Made by a program: the position numbers and the translations under genes. A DNA stretch of 34,743 nt from Streptomyces himastatinicus ATCC 53653 (GTDB lineage Bacteria > Actinomycetota > Actinomycetes > Streptomycetales > Streptomycetaceae), in the NCBI RefSeq assembly GCF_000158915.1, contig NZ_GG657754.1:3936988-3971730 (forward strand), in the 5' to 3' direction. The notes below the pieces were generated by a model. The model searched no databases. It saw nothing but the letters and a program-made list of their open reading frames with translations, and was not told the origin of the DNA. Shown piece after piece: positions 24,752 through 32,772 of this stretch. The first letter of the stretch is position 1, and each line of letters starts with the position of its first letter.

Positions 24752-25642
24752 CTAGAGCAGCGGGTACAGAATGTGCTGGATGAGCCCGAGTGAGTCCTTC
24801 GCCGTACGAGCCTCCGGCGCGACCTCTGCATCGATGGGAGGCAGCGCCAACTCGCTCAGCCTGGCGAAAGACTGCCCGTACTCGATGAGCGCTTGAGGAT
24901 CGTCAAGGTACTGGCCTTTGCTAAGCTGGTCCACCAGCACGGTGCCCAGCTCCGCCACCTCCGGTTCGATCAGCATGAAGGGGTGGCTGAAGGCCGCGCT
25001 TCCCTCGTTGTCGATGGGCACGATCTGGATGGTGACGTTCGGCAGACGTGACGCCTGGATGAGCCGCAGTAGCTGATCGCGCATCACCGCACGGCCTCCG
25101 TAGAGAACACGCAGCGCCGCCTCGTGAATGATGGCGTGCAAGTGCGGAGGCCGACGGCCCGACAGAACCAGTTGGCGCCGCAGCCTGAACTCGATAGCCT
25201 CGCCCTGCACCTCGCGAACGGCTTCGGAGAAGCCGCTGCCGTGCACCGCCGTCGCGTACTCGCGAGTCTGGAGCAGCCCGGGGATGAACAGCAGCTCGTA
25301 GTTGCGCAGGATACGTGCCCCGGCCTCCAACTCGGCGAGGTCCACGTGGGACGCTCCGAGCACCTTGCGGTAGTCACTCCACCAGCCGCGTCCGGACTCC
25401 TGTCCCATCGCTCGGAGGGCGTCCACGTAGGTTGTACTTGTTGCCTCCAGCGCCTGCGTGAGCACGCCCAGCCGTTCAGCCGCCAGGCTCGTCCGGCCTG
25501 CCTCAACGTTACTCAAATGCGGACTGTGCATCCCCATCAGGCGTGCGGCCTCCCCTACCGTCAGCCCTGCACGCTCGCGCAACCTGCGCACTTCGGCGCC
25601 GAACCGGCGCTGACGGTAGGTGGGATTCGCCCTCAGCCCCAT
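24752..25642 (-). CDS. XRE-family regulator with DUF5753 (WhiJ-like)
   Basis: This regulator has 296 residues. The helix-turn-helix domain is at about 12-68 (FGAEVRRLRERAGLTVGEAARLMGMHSPHLSNVEAGR). DUF5753 follows at about 100-285 (ELLFIPGLLQTREYATAVH, LRRQLVLSGRRPPHLHAIIHEAALR, VTIQIVPIDNEG). The ATG at 25642 has GGGGAG 6 bases upstream; an in-frame start at 25678 lacks one. It forms an operon with DUF397 and is divergent from the anti-sigma-like ATPase, the arrangement seen at whiJ-type loci. The 155-base divergent region is the likely operator. Confidence 0.9.
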   Translation of the reverse strand: MGLRANPTYRQRRFGAEVRRLRERAGLTVGEAARLMGMHSPHLSNVEAGRTSLAAERLGVLTQALEATSTTYVDALRAMGQESGRGWWSDYRKVLGASHVDLAELEAGARILRNYELLFIPGLLQTREYATAVHGSGFSEAVREVQGEAIEFRLRRQLVLSGRRPPHLHAIIHEAALRVLYGGRAVMRDQLLRLIQASRLPNVTIQIVPIDNEGSAAFSHPFMLIEPEVAELGTVLVDQLSKGQYLDDPQALIEYGQSFARLSELALPPIDAEVAPEARTAKDSLGLIQHILYPLL

Positions 25643-25723
25643 GTGATCTCCCCTCTCCGCGAGGTGAGTGTCGCGCACCGTGCATGGGCGCGTCCATTCC
25701 GCTACCGCACCTCAGGCCATAGG

Positions 25724-25753
25724 TTGTAGTTATAAGCCCCACACCGCTACCTT
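25724..25753 (+). promoter_or_regulatory. Candidate promoter of the anti-sigma-like ATPase gene
   Basis: TTGTAG (25724-25729), 18 bases, TACCTT (25748-25753). The start would be near 25760, leaving a 38-base leader with a GGAGG ribosome-binding site before the ATG at 25798. Confidence 0.4.
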
Positions 25754-25797
25754 ACGTATGGCGCCAGTCACAGAAGGCACTCACCTGGAGGCTGCCC

Positions 25798-26235
25798 ATG
25801 CGCACGCCCGAAGAGCCCTGGTCCTACGGCCTGTTCATCCCGCACGATCCCCGCGCCGTGGGCGTCGTACGGGCCACCCTCCGCCACATCCTCAAGGCGG
25901 CCCGGCTCGACTGCATCGTCGACACGGCCGAACTGCTCGTGTCCGAGCTGGTCACCAACGCGTACCGCAACACCACCACCGACGCGTACGTCAGCATGGA
26001 CTGGGAGCCGATGCCGCCGGACTTCCGGGTCACCGTGTGGGACTCGGGCCCGGGCCTGCCGCAGCCGGTCGCGGCGGAGGCCGAGGACGAGAACGGACGC
26101 GGGCTCACCCTCGTCGAGTCGTGCGCACAAACGTGGGGTGTGCACGACTACACCGACAAGGACGCGGGCGTCACCGGCAAGGCCGTATGGTTCACGCTGG
26201 TTCCGTACGCCGCACTCCCCCACAGGAATGGATGA
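25798..26235 (+). CDS. HATPase_c anti-sigma-factor-like protein (RsbW/SpoIIAB fold)
   Basis: This is a 145-residue GHKL ATPase domain. The N-box is ELLVSELVTNAYRNT (Glu50, Asn54), the G1 box is WDSGPGLP (81-88), and the G2 box is NGRGLTLV (99-106). GGAGG lies 6 bases before the ATG. Proteins of this class are serine kinases/anti-sigma factors or, at whiJ-type loci, partners of unknown role. It is divergent from the XRE gene and is followed after 3 bases by a small gene. No sigma factor or anti-anti-sigma gene is in the window. Confidence 0.88.
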   Translation: MRTPEEPWSYGLFIPHDPRAVGVVRATLRHILKAARLDCIVDTAELLVSELVTNAYRNTTTDAYVSMDWEPMPPDFRVTVWDSGPGLPQPVAAEAEDENGRGLTLVESCAQTWGVHDYTDKDAGVTGKAVWFTLVPYAALPHRNG

Positions 26236-26238
26236 CCC

Positions 26239-26436
26239 GTGACCGAAGTCGATGCGTTGCGTGCGTACCGGCGGGACGTGTTCGTCGCGCTACGGCGCGA
26301 CCCCGAGCGGGCTCGGGAGCTCCGGAAGTGGGAGCGAGCCGTCGCCGACGCGGGGACGATCGACGAGGCACGCCGGGCCTCGGACGAGGTCGGGAAGCTC
26401 CTGGACACGGCCTGTCGCGAGGTGCACGGGGCCTGA
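26239..26436 (+). CDS. 65-aa Arg/Glu-rich helical protein
   Basis: The GTG start is 3 bases after the ATPase stop, so it is probably coupled. The 65 residues are almost wholly helical and charged (LRAYRRDVFVALRRDPERARELRKWERAV and DEARRASDEVGKLLDTACREVHGA). No transmembrane segment or named domain is visible. Its place suggests it belongs to the whiJ-like cluster. Confidence 0.6.
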   Translation: MTEVDALRAYRRDVFVALRRDPERARELRKWERAVADAGTIDEARRASDEVGKLLDTACREVHGA

Positions 26437-26450
26437 GCCTGAGCAACGGC

Positions 26451-26493
26451 GAGGGCCGCCCGGGGTCGCGGCATGCGATCCCGGGCGGCCCTC
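26451..26493. terminator. Strong bidirectional hairpin between convergent genes
   Basis: A 14-bp perfect stem (26451-26464 with 26480-26493) extends by a G-U pair and a 4-bp TCGC/GCGA stem to about 19 bp, with a 5-base loop. It lies between the convergent 65-aa gene and operon 3, and can serve both transcripts. There is no U-tract. Confidence 0.75.
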
Positions 26494-26509
26494 GGCGCGT
26501 AGGGCACGG

Positions 26510-27682
26510 CTACGCGTGCACCACGTCCTTCTCCTCGGCGAAGTGGCACGCCGACTCGTGCGCCGCGAGCGAGTCGGTGCCGGCGAAGCGCTCGGGGATG
26601 GCGAGCAGCGGCACCTCCTTGGCGCACTTGTCCTCGGCCTTCCAGCAGCGGGTGCGGAAGCGGCAGCCCGAGGGCGGGTTGGCCGGGGAGGGGACGTCGC
26701 CGGTGAGGATGATGCGCTCCCGGCCCTCCCGCGCCTCCGGGTCGGGCACCGGGACCGCGGACAGCAGGGCCTGGGTGTACGGATGCGTCGGGTGGTCGTA
26801 GATCTCGGCGTCGGTGCCGATCTCGGCCATCTTGCCCAGGTACATCACGCCGACCCGGTCGGAGATGTGGCGGACGATGGACAGGTCGTGGGCGATGAAG
26901 ATGTAGGACAGGTTGAACTCGTCCTGGAGCTTCTCCATCAGGTTGATGACCTGCGCCTGCACCGACACGTCCAGCGCCGAGACGGGCTCGTCGCAGATGA
27001 TGATCTCCGGGTTGAGCGCGAGGCCGCGGGCGATGCCGATGCGCTGGCGCTGACCGCCGGAGAACTGGTGCGGATAGCGGTTGAGGTATTCCGGGTTGAG
27101 GCCGACGACGTCCAGCAGCTCCTGGACCTTGCGCCGCCGGTCGCCCTTGGGAGCGGCCTCGGGGTGGATCTCGTACGGCTCGCCGATGATGTCGCCCACC
27201 GTCATCCGGGGGTTCAGCGAGGTGTACGGGTCCTGGAACACCATCTGGATGTTGCGGCGGACCGCCCGCAGGGCGCGGCCGGACAGCTTGGTGATGTCCT
27301 GGCCCTTGTAGAACACCTCGCCCGCGGTGGCGCTCTCCAGGGTCATCAGCAGCTTGGCGACGGTGGACTTGCCGCAGCCGGACTCGCCCACGATGCCGAG
27401 CGTCTCGCCCTGGTAGAGGTCGAACGAGATGCCGTCGACCGCCTTGACCGCGCCGACCTGCTTCTTGAAGAGGATGCCCTGGGTCAGCGGGAAGTGCTTG
27501 ACCAGGTTGCGCACCTGGAGGATCGGCTCCCCGCTGCCGACCTCGGCATCGAGGGCGGCCACCGCCTCGTCCTCGGTGGCGGCGTCGACCGTCGTCACCT
27601 CGGTGATGCCGTGGGGGGCGGCCGCGGCTTCCGTGGCCTTGGTGACGTCCACGGCCTTGTCGTCCTTCTCCGTCTCAGCCAT
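26510..27682 (-). CDS. Oligopeptide ABC transporter ATPase (OppF type), operon 3
   Basis: This ATPase has 390 residues. A 50-residue acidic, Ala-rich N-terminal extension precedes ILQVRNLVKHFPLTQGILFKKQVGAVKAVDG. Walker A is GESGCGKS (99-106), then [33 protein letters not shown] and the C-terminal [21 protein letters not shown] lies 7 bases before the ATG, and it overlaps the OppD-type gene by 8 bases. Walker B has Cys instead of the usual Ala (IICDEP). Its core closely parallels the frameshifted operon 2 copy, including [16 protein letters not shown]. Confidence 0.88.
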   Translation of the reverse strand: MAETEKDDKAVDVTKATEAAAAPHGITEVTTVDAATEDEAVAALDAEVGSGEPILQVRNLVKHFPLTQGILFKKQVGAVKAVDGISFDLYQGETLGIVGESGCGKSTVAKLLMTLESATAGEVFYKGQDITKLSGRALRAVRRNIQMVFQDPYTSLNPRMTVGDIIGEPYEIHPEAAPKGDRRRKVQELLDVVGLNPEYLNRYPHQFSGGQRQRIGIARGLALNPEIIICDEPVSALDVSVQAQVINLMEKLQDEFNLSYIFIAHDLSIVRHISDRVGVMYLGKMAEIGTDAEIYDHPTHPYTQALLSAVPVPDPEAREGRERIILTGDVPSPANPPSGCRFRTRCWKAEDKCAKEVPLLAIPERFAGTDSLAAHESACHFAEEKDVVHA

Positions 27683-28733
27683 GGATCGTCTCCTTCCAGA
27701 AGTGGCACGCACTGCCGCGGCCCGGCAGTTCGGTGCCGTCCTGCTCGGCGACCGCCGCCAGCGCCGGGACCTCCGTGGTGCAGATGTCCTGGGCCTTCGG
27801 GCAGCGCGGGTTGAAGGCGCAGCCGGTGGGGATCTTGAGCAGGTTGGGCGGCAGCCCCTTGATCGCGTACAGCTCCTGGCCCTTGTGGTCCAGCCGCGGG
27901 ATCGAGTCCAGCAGTCCCTTGGTGTACGGGTGGGCGGGGCGCTTGTACAGCTCGTGCACCGGGGCGGTCTCCACGATCCGGCCCGCGTACATCACCGCGA
28001 TCTTGTCGGCGACGTCCGCGACCACGCCCAGGTCGTGGGTGATCAGGATCAGGCCCATGTTGTACTCGCGCTGGAGTTCCGCGAGCAGGTCCATCACCTG
28101 GGCCTGGACCGTCACGTCGAGCGCGGTGGTCGGCTCGTCGGCGATGATCAGGTCCGGCTCCAGGGCCAGCGCCATGGCGATCATGATGCGCTGGCGCATA
28201 CCGCCGGAGAACTGGTGCGGGTAGTCGCCCACCCGCTCCTTGGCGGCGGGGATGCGGACCCGCTCCATCAGCTCGATGGCCTTGGCCTTGGCATCCTTCT
28301 TGGACAGCCCCTGGTGGACCCGGAACATCTCGCCGAGCTGGTAGCCGACGGAGAGCACCGGGTTCAGCGCGGAGAGCGCGTCCTGGAAGATCATGGCGAT
28401 CCTCCGGCCGCGGATCTTACGGCGCTCCTCCGGGGCCATGGTGAGCATGTCCTCGCCGCGGAAGAGGATCTCGCCCTGCGGGATCTTGCCGGGCGGCATG
28501 TCCAGGATGCCCATGATGGCCTGCGCGGTCACGGACTTGCCGGAGCCGGACTCGCCGAGCACGGCGAGGGTCTCGCCCGCGCTCACGGAGTAGTTGACGC
28601 CGTTGACGGCCTTGGCGACGCCGTCCCGGGTGTGGAACTCCACGTGCAGATCGCGGACTTCCAGCAGCGGGCCGCCGTCTGCGTCCTCGACGCGCGCGGA
28701 GGGCTCCGCGCCGGTCTTCTCGATGGTGGTCAC
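27675..28733 (-). CDS. Oligopeptide ABC transporter ATPase (OppD type), operon 3
   Basis: This ATPase has 352 residues. Walker A is GESGSGKS (60-67). [32 protein letters not shown] and LITHDLG are all intact. The C-terminal domain has GCAFNPRCPKAQDIC. The GTG has GGAGG 5 bases upstream and lies 11 bases after the OppC-type stop. It is parallel in sequence to the operon 2 OppD ([19 protein letters not shown]). Confidence 0.88.
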   Translation of the reverse strand: MTTIEKTGAEPSARVEDADGGPLLEVRDLHVEFHTRDGVAKAVNGVNYSVSAGETLAVLGESGSGKSVTAQAIMGILDMPPGKIPQGEILFRGEDMLTMAPEERRKIRGRRIAMIFQDALSALNPVLSVGYQLGEMFRVHQGLSKKDAKAKAIELMERVRIPAAKERVGDYPHQFSGGMRQRIMIAMALALEPDLIIADEPTTALDVTVQAQVMDLLAELQREYNMGLILITHDLGVVADVADKIAVMYAGRIVETAPVHELYKRPAHPYTKGLLDSIPRLDHKGQELYAIKGLPPNLLKIPTGCAFNPRCPKAQDICTTEVPALAAVAEQDGTELPGRGSACHFWKETIHG

Positions 28734-28744
28734 GTACGCCTCCC

Positions 28745-29689
28745 TCAGCGCAGCTTGGGGTCGAAGGCGTCGCGCACCGCGTCGCCGAGCAGGATGAACG
28801 ACAGCACGGTCAGGCTCAGGAAGCTGGCCGGAACGAGCAGCACGTGCGGGGCGTCCCGGAGCACGTTCTGCGCGTCCGAGATGTCCACGCCCCACGAGAC
28901 CGTCGACTGGAGACCGATGCCCAGGTAGGACAGGGTCGCCTCGGTGGAGACGAAGCCACCGAGCGCGATGGTCGCCACGACGATCACCGGGGCCAGGGTG
29001 TTGGGCAGGATGTGCCGGAGCAGGATGCGGGTCGTGCCCGCGCCGAGCGCCCGGGCCGCCGTCACGAAGTCGGCCTGCTTCTGGGTGATGACCGCGCCGC
29101 GCATCACGCGGGCGAGCGGCATCCAGCCGAATGTGGCCAGGGCCAGCACCACGGTCCAGATCGTGCGGTGGGTGAAGGCCTGGAGCAGCACCATGCCGCC
29201 GAGCAGCAGCGGGATGCCGAAGAAGATGTCGGTGAGCCGGGAGAGCAGGGTGTCGAGCAGGCCGCCGAAGTACCCCGCGAACATACCGATCACACCGCCG
29301 ACGAGGGTGACCCCGAGGGTCACGCAGAAGCCGATGATGACCGAGGCGCGGGCGCCGTAGATCGTTCGGGCGTAGACGCTCTGGCCCTGGCCGTTGTAGC
29401 CGAACCAGTCCGGCTGGAAGAAGTGCCCCCACTCCGGCTTGCCCAGGTAGTGGTTGCGCAGATCGGCGTGGCCCGGGTCGGTGCTGGTGAACAGGCTGGG
29501 CACGGCCGCCATCAGCAGGAAGAGCACGAGCAGCACTGCGGAGACCCAGAAGATGGGGTTGCTGCGCAGTTCGCGCCAGGCGTCCTGGCCCAGGCTGCGC
29601 GCCTTGGTGATCTCGCTGCCGCCCGGCAGGGGCGCTTCGGCTGCCGCCGATACGGGGCCGGCCTCGGGAGCCTGAGTTGGATTAAGCAT
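28745..29689 (-). CDS. Oligopeptide ABC transporter permease (OppC type), operon 3
   Basis: This permease has 314 residues. A short N-terminus leads to AWRELRSNPIFWVSAVLLVLFLLMAAVP, the first helix. The loop FQPDWFGYNGQGQSVYARTIYGARASV and the EAA motif AARALGAGTTRILLRHILPN are present, and the protein ends GDAVRDAFDPKLR. The ATG overlaps the OppB-type stop by 8 bases, as in operon 2. No defect seen. Confidence 0.88.
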   Translation of the reverse strand: MLNPTQAPEAGPVSAAAEAPLPGGSEITKARSLGQDAWRELRSNPIFWVSAVLLVLFLLMAAVPSLFTSTDPGHADLRNHYLGKPEWGHFFQPDWFGYNGQGQSVYARTIYGARASVIIGFCVTLGVTLVGGVIGMFAGYFGGLLDTLLSRLTDIFFGIPLLLGGMVLLQAFTHRTIWTVVLALATFGWMPLARVMRGAVITQKQADFVTAARALGAGTTRILLRHILPNTLAPVIVVATIALGGFVSTEATLSYLGIGLQSTVSWGVDISDAQNVLRDAPHVLLVPASFLSLTVLSFILLGDAVRDAFDPKLR

Positions 29690-30608
29690 AGCGAATCCTC
29701 GGGTCCAGGACTGCGTACAACAGGTCGACGACCAGGCTGCTCACCAGGTAGACGAGGACCAGTACGGTCACGATGCCGACGACGGTGGGACCCTCACTGG
29801 TCTGGATGGCCCGGAAGAGGGTGTTGCCGACGCCCTGGATGTTGAAGATGCCCTCGGTGACGATCGCGCCGCCCATCAGGGTGCCGAGGTCGGTACCGAG
29901 GAACGTGACGACGGGGATGAGCGAGTTGCGCATCAGGTGCACGCCGATGATCCGGCGCCGCGGCAGGCCCTTGGCGAGCGCGGTGCGCATGTAGTCGGCA
30001 CGCAGGTTCTCCACCACGGTCGTCCGGGTCAGCCGGGACACATACGCGAGCGACAGCGCGCCCAGCACCATGGCCGGTGCGAAGAGCTGCGCGATGTCCA
30101 TGGAGTCCTGGACGGTCGGGGTGATGACCTTCCATTTGAGGCCGAACAGGAACACGGTCACGAAGCCGATCACGAACACCGGGATCGAGGTCACGATCAG
30201 GGTGAACACCAGCACGAACCGGTCCAGGAACTTGCCGCGCATCAGGCCGGTCACCACGCCGAGGGTGACACCGATGACGATCTCGATGCCGAACGCGAGC
30301 AGCGCCAGCCGGATGGTGACCGGGAAGGCGTCGGCCATCAGGTCGGCCACCGGGCGGCCGGTGAAGCTCTGCCCGAAGTCGCCCCGGAACAGCCCGGTGA
30401 TGTAGTCCCAGTACTGGGTCAGCAGGGGCTTGTCGAGGCCGAATTGATGGCGCAGTCTCTCGACCGTGGCGGGGTCGGATGCCCGCTGGCCGAAGAGCGC
30501 TTTGACGGGATCGCCGGGCAGCGAATACACCATCAGAAAGATGAGCAGTGTGGTCCCGATGAAGACCGGGATCATCTGGAGCAGTCGCCTCGCGACGTAT
30601 CGCCCCAT
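29682..30608 (-). CDS. Oligopeptide ABC transporter permease (OppB type), operon 3
   Basis: This permease has 308 residues. MGRYVARRLLQMIPVFIGTTLLIFLMVYSLPGDPV includes the intact LPGDP motif that is one residue short in operon 2. The EAA loop MRTALAKGLPRRRIIGVHLMRNSLIP is present, and it ends LDPRIRYA. GGAGG lies 6 bases before the ATG. It is separated from the lipoprotein gene by 90 bases that contain a 17-bp hairpin. Confidence 0.88.
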   Translation of the reverse strand: MGRYVARRLLQMIPVFIGTTLLIFLMVYSLPGDPVKALFGQRASDPATVERLRHQFGLDKPLLTQYWDYITGLFRGDFGQSFTGRPVADLMADAFPVTIRLALLAFGIEIVIGVTLGVVTGLMRGKFLDRFVLVFTLIVTSIPVFVIGFVTVFLFGLKWKVITPTVQDSMDIAQLFAPAMVLGALSLAYVSRLTRTTVVENLRADYMRTALAKGLPRRRIIGVHLMRNSLIPVVTFLGTDLGTLMGGAIVTEGIFNIQGVGNTLFRAIQTSEGPTVVGIVTVLVLVYLVSSLVVDLLYAVLDPRIRYA

Positions 30609-30633
30609 GGGTGTCCTCCTGTCGCCGACGCGG

Positions 30634-30673
30634 CCGGTGACCGCCCGTCCGTGAAGGGACGGGCGGTCACCGG
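30634..30673 (-). terminator. 17-bp intercistronic hairpin between lipoprotein and OppB genes, operon 3
   Basis: There is a perfect 17-bp stem (30634-30650 with 30657-30673) and a 6-base loop, 25 bases past the lipoprotein stop. It probably stabilises the lipoprotein mRNA and reduces read-through into the permeases (inference). Confidence 0.6.
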
Positions 30674-30698
30674 GGCTGCGTCACTGCAATCCGTACGA

Positions 30699-32327
30699 CT
30701 ACTTCTTGACCTCGACGTCGGTCCAGATCGCCTGGCGGAACGTGTCGAACTTGACGTTCTGGACGTTCTTGGAGTGACCGCCGTTGGTGTGGTCGAAGAA
30801 GAGCGGGATGGAGGGCATCGTGTCCTTGAGCTTCGCCTCGGCCTGGGCGTAGAGCTTGTTGGACTCCTCGATGGTCTTGGCCTTGTCGGCCTCTTCCATC
30901 AGCTTGTCGAGCTTCTTGTCGCTGAAGGCGGAGTCATTGGCGCCCGCGCCGGTGCGGTACTGCTCGGCGATGAAGTTGGAGATGTTCGGGAAGTCCTGGA
31001 CCCAGGCCATCCGGAACGCGCTGTTCATCTTGTGCTCGGTGATCTCGGTGCGCAGCTGCTGGAACGTCGCGCGGGGGTCGGCCTCGCACGGGACGCCGGC
31101 GTTCTGCTTGATGTCGTTGCAGACCGCCTCCGCCCATTCCTTGTTGCCACCGTCGGCGTTGTAGGCGATGGTCATCTTGTTGCCGGGGACGCCGCCGCCG
31201 TCCTTGATGAACTGCTTCGCCTTCTTCGGGTCGAACTTGCAGTACTCACCGCAGGCGTTGGGCTGGTAGCCCTCGACGACCTTCGGGGTCCAGCCGTCGG
31301 CCGCGTCCTTCGAGCCCTTGAGCGCGGTCTTGGCGATGGTCTCGCGGTCGATCGCCATGGACAGACCCTGACGGACCTTGGCCTTCTCCGGCTTCGCCCA
31401 AGCCTTGTCGTACATCGGGAAGGCGATGGTGGTGTTGCCGCCGAACATCTGGTCGGCCGCGCGGTCGCCCAGGTCGGTCTTGTAGACGTTGATCGACGAC
31501 GGCGGGACCTGGTACATGATGTCCAGCTTGTCGGAGACCAGGTCGTTGTAGGCGCTCTCGTCCTTGTTGTAGAACTTGAAGACGATGCCGCCGTTCTTGG
31601 GCTTGTCCACACCCGTGTAGCCGGCGTACTTCTTCACCTTGAACTGGACCTTGTGCTCCCACTTGCCGTCGACCTCGTAGGGGCCGTTGCCGATGGGGGC
31701 CTCGCCGAACTTCTTCGGGTCCTTGTAGAAGGCCTTGGGCAGCGGGAAGAAGGCGTCGTAGAAGAGCCGGTCCTTGAAGGTGGAGACCGGGTGCGACAGC
31801 TCGATGGTGAACTCGTTGTCGTTCACCACCTTCAGGCCCGAGAGCTTGTCGGCCTTCGGGTCGCCCTTCTCCGGGTGGACCTGGTCGTAGCCCTTGATGT
31901 CGGCGAACCAGGAGGAGTTCAGCTGGGCGTTCTTGGCGTTGGCGCCGTAGTTCCAGGCGTCCACGAACGAACTGGCCGTGACCGGCTCGCCGTTGTGGAA
32001 CTTCCAGCCCTTCTTCAGCTTCACCGTGAACTTCTGGTTGTCCGGCGACTCGACGCTCTGGGCCACCTGGTTGCGCAGGTTGCCCTTGACGTCGTAGTCG
32101 ACCAGACCACGGAAGAGGTTCTTCAGGATGTAACCGCCGCCGACCTCATTGGTGTTGGTCGGGATCAGCGGGTTCTGCGGCTCGACGTCCTGATAGGTGT
32201 ACACACCGTTCGGGTTGACGGCCGCATTGTCGTCGTCCCCGCTGTCACCGCCGCCGCCACAAGCGGTCGCGCCCAGTGCCACGACCGCGGCCATCGCGAC
32301 CCACTTGGCGCTCTTGGCACCACGCAT
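30699..32327 (-). CDS. Oligopeptide-binding lipoprotein (SBP_bac_5), operon 3
   Basis: This lipoprotein has 542 residues. The signal peptide MRGAKSAKWVAMAAVVALGATAC ends at lipid-anchor Cys23. The mature part has PQNPLIPTNTNEVGGGYILKNLFRGLVDYD, AWNYGANAKNAQLNSSWF, GNGPYEVDG and IAYNADGGNKEW, parallel to the operon 2 lipoprotein. AGGAGG lies 7 bases before the ATG; an upstream in-frame start at 32447 lacks one and would bury the signal peptide. Codons are strongly biased toward AAG/GAC and the protein is lysine-rich, suggesting high expression. It is the first gene of operon 3. Confidence 0.9.
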   Translation of the reverse strand: MRGAKSAKWVAMAAVVALGATACGGGGDSGDDDNAAVNPNGVYTYQDVEPQNPLIPTNTNEVGGGYILKNLFRGLVDYDVKGNLRNQVAQSVESPDNQKFTVKLKKGWKFHNGEPVTASSFVDAWNYGANAKNAQLNSSWFADIKGYDQVHPEKGDPKADKLSGLKVVNDNEFTIELSHPVSTFKDRLFYDAFFPLPKAFYKDPKKFGEAPIGNGPYEVDGKWEHKVQFKVKKYAGYTGVDKPKNGGIVFKFYNKDESAYNDLVSDKLDIMYQVPPSSINVYKTDLGDRAADQMFGGNTTIAFPMYDKAWAKPEKAKVRQGLSMAIDRETIAKTALKGSKDAADGWTPKVVEGYQPNACGEYCKFDPKKAKQFIKDGGGVPGNKMTIAYNADGGNKEWAEAVCNDIKQNAGVPCEADPRATFQQLRTEITEHKMNSAFRMAWVQDFPNISNFIAEQYRTGAGANDSAFSDKKLDKLMEEADKAKTIEESNKLYAQAEAKLKDTMPSIPLFFDHTNGGHSKNVQNVKFDTFRQAIWTDVEVKK

Positions 32328-32634
32328 GGGTTTGCCTCCTCCGGAGTCCTCTGCTGCTACGAGAGGGGTGCCCGGAGACACGCTGACACCCCTGACAGCG
32401 AAAGGGACCGGACCCCCCAGATGCGCTCGAAGGTCCGCGCTCCCCACAGCGTGCGACCCGTTGACCCGAGCTCAATGGACCCCATGATTGAGCACGCCAG
32501 CCCCGTAAACCACACCTTATGGGTCTCGCTTTGGTCACATCATCTACGCGCGGAGCTTCGAAATCCGGACAAAACTGCCACAGACAGACACACGCGAAAC
32601 GGACTGTTAACACATCATGCGGAGCCCGAACTCC

Positions 32635-32662
32635 GATATCCGGACACCACGTGCCGGATATC
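32635..32662. repeat. 9-bp inverted repeat (candidate operator)
   Basis: GATATCCGG (32635-32643) and CCGGATATC (32654-32662) are perfect complements around a 10-base spacer that ends in CACGTG. The arms also contain the palindrome GATATC. It may bind a dimeric regulator of operon 3, about 310 bases upstream of its first gene. Confidence 0.4.
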
Positions 32663-32689
32663 CGCTTGACGGGCGGCTTCCTGACACGA

Positions 32690-32733
32690 CGGCAGCCCGG
32701 GCCCCGCGGGAGAAGCGGAAGCCCGGGCTGCCG
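32690..32733 (-). terminator. typA terminator hairpin
   Basis: A 13-bp perfect stem (CGGCAGCCCGGGC at 32690-32702, its complement at 32721-32733) with an 18-base loop lies 40 bases past the typA stop. There is no U-tract. Confidence 0.65.
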
Positions 32734-32772
32734 GGGCGTACGGAGGCGTACGTCAGCGCTCGACGCGCAACA

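Larger units (their letters stand above)
32328..32772. other. Region between typA and operon 3: repeats, no gene
   Basis: No convincing gene is present in these 445 bases. They contain the typA terminator (32690-32733), a 9-bp inverted repeat (GATATCCGG, 32635-32662) and an imperfect direct repeat of about 36 bases with a 75-base period (32536-32571 and 32611-32646). Both copies share CACATCAT, CGGAGC and ATCCGGACA in order. The part from 32480 to 32640 is AT-richer and likely holds the operon 3 promoter. Confidence 0.5.
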
